Positions 28,528 through 35,929 of a stretch of DNA of 64,000 bases are shown here, piece after piece (the first letter of the stretch is position 1; every line of letters begins with the position of its first letter). The position numbers were made by a program, and so were the translations under genes. Source of the stretch: Dechloromonas sp. Dech2017 (lineage in GTDB: Bacteria > Pseudomonadota > Gammaproteobacteria > Burkholderiales > Rhodocyclaceae); the NCBI GenBank assembly GCA_009469585.1, contig SSXW01000011.1, forward strand, positions 51,417-115,416, in the 5' to 3' direction. A model generated the notes under the pieces. That model had not been told where the DNA came from. It did no database searches and worked only from the letters and a program-made list of their open reading frames with translations.

Positions 28528-28734
28528 ATGTTCCGCGTCGTCACCACCTACCGCAACCGCGGCTCGACCCGCCCCATCGTCGAGCACGGCCCCTGGCACC
28601 CGAGCCGCCGCGATGCCGAACTGTGGGCCGAACTGCTCGGCAACGCCGGCTACCGCGTCGAAATCGAAAGCCAGCACGGGCGCATCGAAAGCGACAACAG
28701 CGACCTCGCCGCCGCCCTCGCCGGCATGGCCTGA
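28528..28734 (+). CDS. Small hypothetical protein
   Basis: A 68-residue protein (MFRVVTTYRNRGSTRPIVEHGPWHPSRRDAELWAELLGNAGYRVEIESQ...). It alternates strands and a helix like a small alpha/beta domain. Similar short proteins occur in Rhodocyclales; no function is known to me. It lies in tandem between the adenosyltransferase and crotonase genes. Confidence 0.65.
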   Translation: MFRVVTTYRNRGSTRPIVEHGPWHPSRRDAELWAELLGNAGYRVEIESQHGRIESDNSDLAAALAGMA

Positions 28735-28781
28735 GCCGGCGGGCCGGGCGTAAGATCGGCGTCAACAACGAGGAGACGCCG

Positions 28782-29603
28782 ATGCCCGCCCCCGCCTTCA
28801 CCACCCTCGCCGTCAGCCTCGACGGCCCGATCGCCGAGGTCCGCCTCGCCCGGCCGGAACAGGCCAACGCCATCAACGCCGCGATGTGGCAGGAAATCCG
28901 CCAGGCCTTCGCCTGGATCGACGCCACGCCGCAGGCCCGCGTCGCCATCCTCTCCGGGGCCGGCGCCCACTTCTGCGCCGGCATCGACTTGGCCATGCTG
29001 GCCGGCCTCGAACAGCGGATCGCCGATGCCGACGAAGCCCGCCGCCGGGAAAACCTGCACCGCCTGATCGGCGACCTGCAGGACTGCCTGAGCAGCATCG
29101 AACGCTGCCGCAAACCGGTGCTCGCCGCCATCCACGGCGCCTGCGTTGGCGGCGGACTCGACCTCGCCGCCTGCTGCGACATGCGCTACGTCGCCGCCGA
29201 CGCCTTTTTCTCGATCAGGGAAATCGACCTCGCCATGGTCGCCGACGTCGGCAGCCTGCAACGCCTGCCCCATCTGCTCAGCCAGGGCATGTTGCGCGAA
29301 CTGGCCTACACCGGGCGCCGGGTCGGGGCCGAAGAAGCCGTCCGGCTCGGCCTGGCCAATTGCGTTTTCGACGATTTTTCGGCGTTGACCGCAGCGGTCC
29401 GCCAGATCGCCCAGACCATCGCCGGCAAATCGCCGCTGGCCATCCGCGGCATCAAGGAAGCCCTCAACTACAGCCGCGACCGCCCGGTCGCCGACGGGCT
29501 GCGGCAAGTCGCCGCCTGGAACGCCGCCCAGCTCCTCTCCGCCGACCTCAAGGAAACCCTGGCCGCCCGGCAAGCCGGACGCCCGCCAGTTTTCGCCGAC
29601 TGA
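28782..29603 (+). CDS. Enoyl-CoA hydratase/isomerase family, dienoyl-CoA isomerase-like
   Basis: The 273-residue crotonase-fold protein has the oxyanion-hole segments HFCAGIDLAML and HGACVGGGLDLAAC. D127, E147 (REIDL) and D155 (VADVGSLQRLP) keep exactly the spacing of the three catalytic acids of rat ECH1 (D176, E196, D204). That suggests a delta3,5-delta2,4-dienoyl-CoA isomerase that rearranges double bonds during unsaturated fatty acid oxidation. No beta-oxidation operon is adjacent. AGGAGACGCC precedes the ATG. A motif copy lies inside. Confidence 0.9.
   Translation: MPAPAFTTLAVSLDGPIAEVRLARPEQANAINAAMWQEIRQAFAWIDATPQARVAILSGAGAHFCAGIDLAMLAGLEQRIADADEARRRENLHRLIGDLQDCLSSIERCRKPVLAAIHGACVGGGLDLAACCDMRYVAADAFFSIREIDLAMVADVGSLQRLPHLLSQGMLRELAYTGRRVGAEEAVRLGLANCVFDDFSALTAAVRQIAQTIAGKSPLAIRGIKEALNYSRDRPVADGLRQVAAWNAAQLLSADLKETLAARQAGRPPVFAD
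29365..29395 (-). repeat. Dispersed 31-bp motif, copy in crotonase gene
   Basis: Minus strand: exact core with A (GCTGCGGTCAAC), 3 nt, GAAAAA, 5 nt, GAAAA. Confidence 0.75.
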
Positions 29604-29645
29604 AAAGCCGCCATCAACCCGGCCAATACAATCTTTGCCGACAAA

Positions 29646-30128
29646 TCATTTTTTCATTTCCTCCATGGAACGGGCGTCGATGTAGGCCCGGATGGCCCAG
29701 ACCGCCTCCTGGGTGAACACCTCGTCGTAGGCCGGCATCGTGTAGCGGCCGTCGGCAGTCTTTTTGCCATGCAGGGTGATGTCCTTGAAATACTCGTCGC
29801 CGTCCTTCAGGCAGGATGCCTGTTGTTCCTTGGCGGCCATGCCCAGGCATTCCTGGTTCATTTTCAGCAGGTCGGGGGCGACGCCGCCGGTGATGGCGTT
29901 GAGCCCGTGGCAGCCGGCACAGTTGTGCAGATAGCCGGTGGCGCCAACGGCGGCGGCCTTTTCGTTACCGCGATAGGGATTGGGGAAGACCCATTCCTTG
30001 CCGACCGGCTTGAGACTTGAGGTATCGACCGGGTGCGGCGTGACGTCGCCGTGGGCGTTGGCTTCGATGGCCAGCAGGCCAAGCAGCAGGCCGACAGCAA
30101 GGCGGCCGGATTTTTTCGTTGGGTTCAT
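29646..30128 (-). CDS. Periplasmic cytochrome c, PedF-like
   Basis: The 160-residue protein has a signal peptide (residues 1-25, ANA-HG) and one haem c site, C70-AGC73-H74. GDVTPHPVDTSSLKPVGKEWVFPNPYRGNEKAAAVGATGYLHNCAGCHGLNAITGGVAPDLLKM matches the cytochrome c-550 PedF type that accepts electrons from PQQ alcohol dehydrogenases. C87-region and later cysteines (ECLG...ASCLKDG) may form a disulfide. No PQQ dehydrogenase gene is in the window. The ATG at 30128 follows GGGAGTTTTCC. A palindrome lies 31 bp upstream. Confidence 0.88.
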   Translation of the reverse strand: MNPTKKSGRLAVGLLLGLLAIEANAHGDVTPHPVDTSSLKPVGKEWVFPNPYRGNEKAAAVGATGYLHNCAGCHGLNAITGGVAPDLLKMNQECLGMAAKEQQASCLKDGDEYFKDITLHGKKTADGRYTMPAYDEVFTQEAVWAIRAYIDARSMEEMKK

Positions 30129-30158
30129 GGAAAACTCCCGTTGGGCGAAAGACAAAAC

Positions 30159-30177
30159 TGCATTGTACAACAATGCA
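30159..30177. promoter_or_regulatory. Operator-like palindrome upstream of the PedF-like gene
   Basis: TGCATTGT and ACAATGCA flank a 3-nt spacer. On the minus strand it overlaps the spacer of a possible promoter (TTGCAT, 17 nt, TTGTCT) for the cytochrome gene. Confidence 0.4.
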
Positions 30178-30222
30178 ATTTTGGCCAACAGGAGGCTCCG
30201 CGGCGGAATCGCGGCCGACCAT

Positions 30223-30684
30223 TCACCCGCCGAAACTGTCGGGCATCTGCAGGGCGACGACTTCGCCGGTGGCCGTGGCCACGCCGTCGGCGTACACGGT
30301 GGTGTCGACGATGACCTTGCGGCCCTTGATTTCCCGCACCTTGCCGCGGATTTCGAGGATGGGGCCGAGCGGAGTGGGTTTCAGGTAGCTGACCTGCAGC
30401 GAGCCGGTGACGAAGCGGAACGGGGGCTGGCTGTCCATCGCCCGGTTTTCGGCGCGGTACATGGCGGCTGCCGCGGTGCCGGTGCTGTGGCAGTCGATCA
30501 GCGAGGCGAGCAGGCCGCCGTAGACGAAGCCGGGGATGGCAGTGTGTTCGGGTTTGGGCTGAAAGCGGGTGACCGATTCGTCGCCCTCCCAGACGGTCTT
30601 GATCTGGTGGCCGGCCGGGTTGAGGCGGCCGCAGCCGTAGCAGTGGGCGACGTTTTCCGGGTAGTGGTCCTGAAAGGCGGGCAT
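30223..30684 (-). CDS. PaaI-family hotdog thioesterase
   Basis: The 153-residue protein is a single hotdog domain: HCYGCGRLNPAGHQIKTVW, IPGFVYGGLLASLIDCHSTGTAAAAMY (active-site helix with Asp), VTGSLQVSYLKPTPLGPILEIRGKVREIKGRKVIVDTTVYADG. Such enzymes hydrolyse acyl-CoA thioesters; the substrate is unknown. The ATG at 30684 follows AAGGAAACCCC. It lies 94 bp upstream of the PedF-like gene on the same strand and downstream of aroG by 156 bp. Confidence 0.9.
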   Translation of the reverse strand: MPAFQDHYPENVAHCYGCGRLNPAGHQIKTVWEGDESVTRFQPKPEHTAIPGFVYGGLLASLIDCHSTGTAAAAMYRAENRAMDSQPPFRFVTGSLQVSYLKPTPLGPILEIRGKVREIKGRKVIVDTTVYADGVATATGEVVALQMPDSFGG

Positions 30685-30840
30685 GGGGTTTCCTTGGGCT
30701 GGCTTGAGAACCCCATGGTAGTCGCAATGCGCCGGCCAGCCCATTGCCGCGGCGGACAGGCAGCGTGCAAATCCGGCCAGCCGCCCGTGCTCCGGCGAGC
30801 GGCCGGCTGATTGGGCGGCTATGCGGTGGCTATGCGGCCG

Positions 30841-31920
30841 CTATTCGGCGGCCTCGACGACGCGCCGGGCGCGCACGGCGGCGGCCAGCTGGTCGAGGAC
30901 CTTCAGGCTGTCTTCCCAGTTGATGCAGGCGTCGGTGACGCTCTGGCCGTAGGTCAGCGGCTTGTCGGGCGACAGGTCCTGGCGACCTTCGACGAGGTTG
31001 GATTCGACCATGACGCCGACGATGCGGTCTTCGCCGGCGGCCAGTTGCTCGGCGATGCTGTCGCTGACTTCGAGCTGCAGCTTGAATTGCTTGCGGCTGT
31101 TGCCGTGCGAGAAGTCGACCATCAGTCGGGCGGCGAGGCCGGCCTTGGCGATTTCGCTGCAGGCGGCGTCGACGCTGGCGGCATCGTAGTTCGGCTCCTT
31201 GCCGCCGCGCAGGATGACGTGGCAGTCCTCGTTGCCGACGGTGGACACGATGGCGGTGTGGCCGGACTTGGTGACCGACAGGAAGTGGTGCGGCGAGTTG
31301 GCCGAGCGGATGGCATCGACGGCGATGCGCATGTTGCCATCGGTGCCGTTCTTGAAGCCGACCGGGCAGGAAAGGCCGGAGGCCAGTTCGCGGTGCACCT
31401 GCGATTCGGTGGTGCGGGCGCCGATGGCGCCCCAGGCGATGAGGTCGGCGGTGTATTGCGGCGTGATGGTGTCGAGGAATTCGGTGGCGCAAGGCAGGCC
31501 GAGTTCGTTCACTTCCAGCAGGATGCGCCGGGCCAGGCGCAGGCCTTCGTTGATCTGGAAGGTGTTGTCCATGCGCGGGTCGTTGATCAGCCCCTTCCAG
31601 CCGACCGTGGTGCGCGGCTTCTCGAAGTAGACGCGCATGACGACGATGAGGTCGGCGGCATGCTTCTCGGCTTCCCGGGCCAGGCGCGTGGCGTAGTCGA
31701 TGGCCAGGTCATGGTCGTGGATCGAGCAGGGGCCGATGACGACGAGCAGGCGGTCGTCGGCGCCATGCAGCACACGGTGGATGGCCTGGCGGGCGGCGTA
31801 GGTGGTCTGGGCGGCGCGCTCCGATACCGGGTAGTCGCGGAAGACGTGCTCGGGCGGCAGCAGTTCCTTGATTTCCTTGATGCGCAGGTCGTCGGTATTC
31901 GGTTTGTTGTCAGGCTTCAT
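30841..31920 (-). CDS. aroG: 3-deoxy-7-phosphoheptulonate synthase, class I
   Basis: DAHP synthase condenses PEP and erythrose 4-phosphate in the first step of the shikimate pathway. The 359-residue protein has LLVVIGPCSIHD, VMRVYFEKPRTTVGWKGLINDP, ATEFLDTITPQYTADLIAWGAIGARTTESQ, FKNGTDGN, ILRGGKEPNY, MVDFSHGNSRK and GVMVESNLVEGRQ, all class I AroF/G/H motifs with metal and substrate ligands. The ATG at 31920 was preferred over an in-frame TTG at 31926. The isozyme type (feedback amino acid) cannot be told reliably. Confidence 0.95.
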   Translation of the reverse strand: MKPDNKPNTDDLRIKEIKELLPPEHVFRDYPVSERAAQTTYAARQAIHRVLHGADDRLLVVIGPCSIHDHDLAIDYATRLAREAEKHAADLIVVMRVYFEKPRTTVGWKGLINDPRMDNTFQINEGLRLARRILLEVNELGLPCATEFLDTITPQYTADLIAWGAIGARTTESQVHRELASGLSCPVGFKNGTDGNMRIAVDAIRSANSPHHFLSVTKSGHTAIVSTVGNEDCHVILRGGKEPNYDAASVDAACSEIAKAGLAARLMVDFSHGNSRKQFKLQLEVSDSIAEQLAAGEDRIVGVMVESNLVEGRQDLSPDKPLTYGQSVTDACINWEDSLKVLDQLAAAVRARRVVEAAE

Positions 31921-32017
31921 GGCCAATCTCGTTCGAAAAGTGCGGAAAACGCCATTTTAACGGCGAACGGCCGGAACCGTCCCGGCTGATGGCCGGGCGG
32001 CCGGCCTGCCTCGGCGG

Positions 32018-32809
32018 TTACGACGACTGCTTGGGCAGGCTTTCGTAGAGGCCGACGACGCTCTCCATTTCCTGCAGGATGCGCTCGCTGGTCGTCGCCA
32101 CCGCGATCTGCGGCCGCTTGTCGGCGCCGCTCTTCTGGCTCAGCGCGTTCTCGAAGAAGAACCACTGCTGCTTGACGAGTTCGAGGCTCTCCTTGATCTG
32201 CGCCGTGTTGGCCGGGGCAGCGCCGAGTTCCTTGAGGGCTTCGGCGAATTCCTGGCGGGCCTTGTCGAGGCCGGCAGCCGATGCGGCATCGCCGATGCCC
32301 CAGGCGCTGGCCTGGTAGAACTTGGCCATACGCTGCGACAGCATGCGCTGGCGGCCGGAAAGGTTGACCAGATGGCCGGCCACCGAGCCGGCCTTCTTCT
32401 CGTAGAGCTGGGTGCCCTGGTGGGCGAGGGCGAGCACCTCTTCGGAAATGGCCAGCACCTTGCGGCCGTTTTCCGGCGAAGGGGCGCTGCCGAGCAGCAG
32501 ATCCTTGTAGCCCAGCCAGGATTTTTCCAGTTTCAGGTAGACGTCCTTGATTTCCGGCGTCGGCGCGTAGTTCTTCAGTTCGACCAGCTGGCGATCGAAG
32601 GCCGCCACCGAGCTGTCGAGCAGCTTCTTGCTGCGTTCGACGTCGACCTGCTGGCCAACCTGGAAATAGGCCTTGGCCATGCGCTGCGACAGCATGCGCT
32701 GGCGGCCGGCCTTGTTGATGGCGACGTTGATGTCGCTGATCTGGGCGACGGCTTCAGTACCCAGGGCAGTGAAAAAAAAGGCGAGCAAAATACTGAGGAT
32801 GGTCTTCAC
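32018..32809 (-). CDS. Secreted protein with two PilJ-type N-terminal sensor domains
   Basis: The 263-residue protein has a signal peptide (residues 1-22) and two copies of a four-helix PilJ_N / NarX-like domain. Each begins with the same signature: INKAGRQRMLSQRMAKAYF (about 31-49) and VNLSGRQRMLSQRMAKFYQ (about 148-166). In NarX-type sensors this R-x3-S-x2-R helix binds nitrate. Here there is no transmembrane or signalling domain, so it would act as a free periplasmic binding protein. It lies between aroG and a dihaem cytochrome gene. Ligand and partner are unknown. Confidence 0.87.
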   Translation of the reverse strand: MKTILSILLAFFFTALGTEAVAQISDINVAINKAGRQRMLSQRMAKAYFQVGQQVDVERSKKLLDSSVAAFDRQLVELKNYAPTPEIKDVYLKLEKSWLGYKDLLLGSAPSPENGRKVLAISEEVLALAHQGTQLYEKKAGSVAGHLVNLSGRQRMLSQRMAKFYQASAWGIGDAASAAGLDKARQEFAEALKELGAAPANTAQIKESLELVKQQWFFFENALSQKSGADKRPQIAVATTSERILQEMESVVGLYESLPKQSS

Positions 32810-32885
32810 GAAGGCCTCGGAAAATAACGGGTAGTGGCGCAGGATAGCCGCCCGATGAAATCGGCGGCCATGATGCGAATCAACA

Positions 32886-32905
32886 ATGTGACGCCGTTGT
32901 CACAT
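32886..32905. other. Palindrome ATGTGAC-N6-GTCACAT
   Basis: Perfect 7-bp arms around 6 nt, 77 bp upstream of the PilJ_N gene start and just after the dihaem cytochrome stop. A second short hairpin GCCCTG-TCGCT-CAGGGC lies at 32909-32925. Either a regulator site or a terminator; no T-run follows. Confidence 0.4.
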
Positions 32906-32918
32906 CGGGCCCTGTCGC

Positions 32919-33539
32919 TCAGGGCAATTGTGTCAGGTAATTGGCCAGCGCCGTGATGTCGTCGTTCTTCAGCGTGGCGGTGGCGATCGACATCAGCTGG
33001 TTGTTGCGGATGCCGGTGCCGTCGCGGTAACGCGTGATCGACGTTTGCAGGTAGGGCAGCTTCTGGCCCGCCAGACGCGGGTACAACTCACTGCCCCGGG
33101 CCTGGTCGCCATGGCAACGCTGGCACAGCTTGCCGTACAGGACCTTGCCGTGCGCCGCCTGGGCGGCATCGGCAGCGGCCGGAACGACCGGCGAGGCAGC
33201 ATAGAAGAGCGCGATGTGCAGTCGGTCCTCGTCCTTGAGAACCTTGATCAGCCCCTGCATGAACGCGTCCTTGCGTTCACCGCTGCCGAACTTGCGGATC
33301 TGCTCGAGCAGGTAGGCCGGATTCTGCCCGGCCAGGTTGGGTACATCGGCGGTCTTGCTGACGCCGGCTTCGCCATGGCAGTTGGCGCAGAAGAAACTGG
33401 CCTTGCGGCCGGCTTCGACGGCGGCCTTGAGGGCGGTCGGGTCGGCCTGGGTCGCCTTCAGGCGTTCCTGCAGTTCGGGCTGGGCCGTGGCCGACACAGT
33501 CGCCGCCAGCATCCACAACGCCACCAAAAAACCCCGCAT
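32919..33539 (-). CDS. Dihaem cytochrome c, c4-like
   Basis: The 206-residue exported protein has a signal peptide (MRGFLVALWMLAATVSATAQ) and two haem c sites, C51-AN-C54-H55 and C139-QR-C142-H143. Likely Met ligands lie in AFMQGL and NNQLMSIAT. GEAGVSKTADVPNLAGQNPAYLLEQIRKF and GSELYPRLAGQKLPYLQTSITRYRDG are typical of c4-type cytochromes that carry electrons to terminal oxidases or other acceptors. It starts 30 bp after the tldD stop on the same strand but outside that gene's coding region. Confidence 0.92.
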   Translation of the reverse strand: MRGFLVALWMLAATVSATAQPELQERLKATQADPTALKAAVEAGRKASFFCANCHGEAGVSKTADVPNLAGQNPAYLLEQIRKFGSGERKDAFMQGLIKVLKDEDRLHIALFYAASPVVPAAADAAQAAHGKVLYGKLCQRCHGDQARGSELYPRLAGQKLPYLQTSITRYRDGTGIRNNQLMSIATATLKNDDITALANYLTQLP

Positions 33540-33568
33540 CACCACCCCTACGCCCAAAGGAGTAGTTA

Positions 33569-35011
33569 TTATGCCGTACCACCCACCGTCAGTCCATCGA
33601 TGCGCACCGTCGGCTGGCCGACGCCGACCGGCACGCTCTGGCCATCCTTGCCGCAGGTGCCGACGCCGGGGTCGAGCTTGAGGTCGTTGCCGATCATCGA
33701 CACCCGGTTCATCGCCTCCGGGCCGTTGCCGATCAGCGTCGCCCCCTTGATCGGCCGGGTCACCTTGCCGTCCTCGATCAGGTAGGCCTCGCTCATCGAG
33801 AAGACGAACTTGCCGTTGGTGATGTCGACCTGGCCGCCGCCGAAATTGGCAGCGTAGATGCCTTTCTTGACCGACTTGATGATTTCCTGCGGGTCGTGCT
33901 CGCCGGCCAGCATCATGGTGTTGGTCATGCGCGGCAGCGGCAGGTGGGCGAAGGATTCGCGGCGCCCGTTGCCGGTCGGGGCGACGCCCATCAGACGGGC
34001 GTTCAGGCTGTCCTGCATGTAGCCCTTAAGGATGCCGTCCTCGATCAGCACGGTGCGCTGGGTCGGGTTGCCCTCGTCGTCGATGTTCAGCGAGCCGCGG
34101 CGGTCGACGATGGTGCCGTCGTCCACCACGGTGACGCCCTTGGCCGCCACCCGCTGGCCGATGCGGCCGCTGAAGGTCGAGCTGCCCTTGCGGTTGAAAT
34201 CACCCTCCAGGCCGTGGCCGACGGCTTCGTGCAGCAGGATGCCGGGCCAGCCGGAGCCGAGCACGACGGTCATCTGGCCGGCCGGCGCCGGCGCCGCGTG
34301 CAGGTTGATGACCGCCTGGTGCACCGCCTCGGCGGCGTAGCGCTGGAGCACGGCGTCATCGAAATAGGCGAAGTCGAAGCGGCCGCCGCCGCCCGAGGCG
34401 CCCTGCTCGCGCTTGCCGTTTTCCTCGACAATGACCGAGATCGAGCAGCGGACCAGGGGCCGGATGTCGGCCGCCAGCCGGCCGTCCGAGCCGGCGACCA
34501 GGATCACCTCGTACTCGCCGGCCAGCGAGGCCATGACCTGCACGACCCGCGGATCGACGGCGCGGGCGAAGCCTTCCAGGCGTTCGAGCAGGCGGACCTT
34601 GGCGTCGGCCGGCAGCGAGGCGATGGGGTCGTGCGGCACGTACAGCCGGCGTCCGGCGGTCGACGGCAAAAACTGGCCAAAATTGACATTCTGCCCGGCG
34701 CCGGCAATCGCCCGCACGGCATTGGCGGCGTCGCCCAGGGCCTGGGCGCTGATGTCGTCGGAGTAGGCGAAGGCGGTCTTTTCGCCGGACAGGGCGCGCA
34801 CGCCGACGCCCTGGTCGATGTTGAAGCTGCCCGACTTGACGATGCCCTCGTCCAGGCTCCAGGCCTCGGAGCGCGAGTACTGGAAGTAGAGATCGGCGTA
34901 GTCGACCTGATGGGTCAGGATCTGGCCGAAAGTCCGCGACAGATCCCCTTCATTCAGCGAGAACGGTTCGAGCAACAGGGATTCGGCCTGGGCCAGGAAG
35001 TTGTCGGTCAT
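33569..35011 (-). CDS. tldD: Metalloprotease TldD
   Basis: TldD with TldE/PmbA forms a zinc protease that trims unfolded peptides and modified microcin-type peptides. The 480-residue protein has the zinc motif [11 protein letters not shown], the third ligand region with [11 protein letters not shown] near the end, and the long N-terminal domain ([41 protein letters not shown]). TldE is not in the window. It lies downstream of a nitrilase and yhdP on one strand, resembling the yhdP-tldD link in other proteobacteria. A clear GGAGCACTC ribosome site precedes the ATG. Confidence 0.96.
   Translation of the reverse strand: MTDNFLAQAESLLLEPFSLNEGDLSRTFGQILTHQVDYADLYFQYSRSEAWSLDEGIVKSGSFNIDQGVGVRALSGEKTAFAYSDDISAQALGDAANAVRAIAGAGQNVNFGQFLPSTAGRRLYVPHDPIASLPADAKVRLLERLEGFARAVDPRVVQVMASLAGEYEVILVAGSDGRLAADIRPLVRCSISVIVEENGKREQGASGGGGRFDFAYFDDAVLQRYAAEAVHQAVINLHAAPAPAGQMTVVLGSGWPGILLHEAVGHGLEGDFNRKGSSTFSGRIGQRVAAKGVTVVDDGTIVDRRGSLNIDDEGNPTQRTVLIEDGILKGYMQDSLNARLMGVAPTGNGRRESFAHLPLPRMTNTMMLAGEHDPQEIIKSVKKGIYAANFGGGQVDITNGKFVFSMSEAYLIEDGKVTRPIKGATLIGNGPEAMNRVSMIGNDLKLDPGVGTCGKDGQSVPVGVGQPTVRIDGLTVGGTA
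34653..34683 (+). repeat. Dispersed 31-bp motif, copy in tldD
   Basis: Core ending GGCGGTCGAC, 3 nt, AAAAAC, 5 nt, AAAAT. Confidence 0.65.
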
Positions 35012-35021
35012 GAGTGCTCCA

Positions 35022-35050
35022 AAAAAACTGTCCCCGCCCGTTGGCGGAAA
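35022..35050 (-). terminator. Terminator-like hairpin and T-run just before tldD
   Basis: On the minus strand CCGCC-AACG-GGCGG is followed six bases later by seven T. It lies about 70 bp after the nitrilase stop and 11-39 bp before the tldD start, so it could reduce read-through into tldD. The rest of the 108-bp gap shows nothing clear. Confidence 0.4.
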
Positions 35051-35119
35051 CGCAGAGTTTGGCAGAGAAAACGCGGATTTTGCCGTTCTCCGCGCCGCCG
35101 CTCCCCTGCGGTTGAAAAA

Positions 35120-35929
35120 TCACAGCCGGCGATGGGCCAGGGCCGGCAGGCTGGCGCGGACTTCAGCCAGTCGCCCGTGGTCGAAATCGGCGATGACGAC
35201 GCCCGGCCCCTTCAGTTTGCGGTCGAGGATTTCGCCCCAGGGGTCGACGATCATGCTGTTGCCGTGGGTCAGGCGACCGTTTTCGTGACGTCCGCCCTGT
35301 CCGACAGCGAGAACATAGCACTGGTTCTCGATGGCCCGGGCGCGCAGCAGGATTTCCCAGTGCGCCCGGCCGGTGGTATCGGTGAAGGCGGCCGGCATCA
35401 GGATCAGGTCCACCGGGGCCAGCCGGCGATACAACTCGGGAAAACGCAGATCGTAGCAGATCGACAGCGCCACCCGGCCGAACGGCGTATCGACGGCGAC
35501 CGGCGTCTCGCCTGGCTCGATGAAGCTGGCCTCGTCGTAATGCTCGTCGCCCTTGCGGAAGCCGAACAGGTGGATCTTGTCGTAGCGCGCCACGCACTGC
35601 CCGGCCGGGTCGTAGGCCAGGCTGGCATTGCGCATCTTGTCCGGAACGCTGGCGGTCAACGGGATGGAACCGGCAAACAGCCAGATGCCATGGCGGCACG
35701 CCGTGTCGGCCAGCCAGTCCTGCACCGGGCCGTGGCCGAAATCCTCGCGCGCCCTGACCCGGTCGGCATCGGCCGCGCCGATGACGGGAAAGTACTCGGG
35801 CAGCGCCACCAGTTGCGCCCCTTGGGCGACGGCCTCGGCGACCAGCCGGCAGGCCGTCGCCAGGTTGTCGGCGACGCGCGGCCCCGAAATCATCTGCACC
35901 GCTGCAATGCGGCCGTTTTCCCTGCTCAC
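35120..35929 (-). CDS. Carbon-nitrogen hydrolase (Nit family)
   Basis: The 269-residue nitrilase-superfamily enzyme has the catalytic Glu in ALPEYFPV, Lys in RYDKIHLF and Cys in LSICYDLRFPELYR. ARAIENQCYVLAVGQGG and HGNSMIVDPWGEIL are typical of Nit1/Nit2-like amidases. Nit1-type enzymes clear deaminated glutathione and Nit2-type enzymes 2-oxoglutaramate; the sequence alone does not decide. The GTG at 35929 overlaps the yhdP stop (GTGA), so translation is coupled. Confidence 0.92.
   Translation of the reverse strand: MSRENGRIAAVQMISGPRVADNLATACRLVAEAVAQGAQLVALPEYFPVIGAADADRVRAREDFGHGPVQDWLADTACRHGIWLFAGSIPLTASVPDKMRNASLAYDPAGQCVARYDKIHLFGFRKGDEHYDEASFIEPGETPVAVDTPFGRVALSICYDLRFPELYRRLAPVDLILMPAAFTDTTGRAHWEILLRARAIENQCYVLAVGQGGRHENGRLTHGNSMIVDPWGEILDRKLKGPGVVIADFDHGRLAEVRASLPALAHRRL

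Noticed and set aside
31938..31945. AAGTGCGG, eight of nine bases of the Haemophilus uptake core, followed by A/T tracts
   Set aside because: A single occurrence without the local motif core; the tract spacing does not match. Treated as chance.
32886..32905. CRP/Vfr-type site from the TGTGA...TCACA palindrome
   Set aside because: The half-sites are separated by 8 nt instead of the 6 nt required by CRP-type proteins, so it is kept only as an unassigned palindrome.
35650..35680. Further weak copy of the dispersed motif in the nitrilase gene (GGCGGTCAAC with partial tracts)
   Set aside because: Both A/T tracts are interrupted (ATGGAA, AAACA), so it was not counted.
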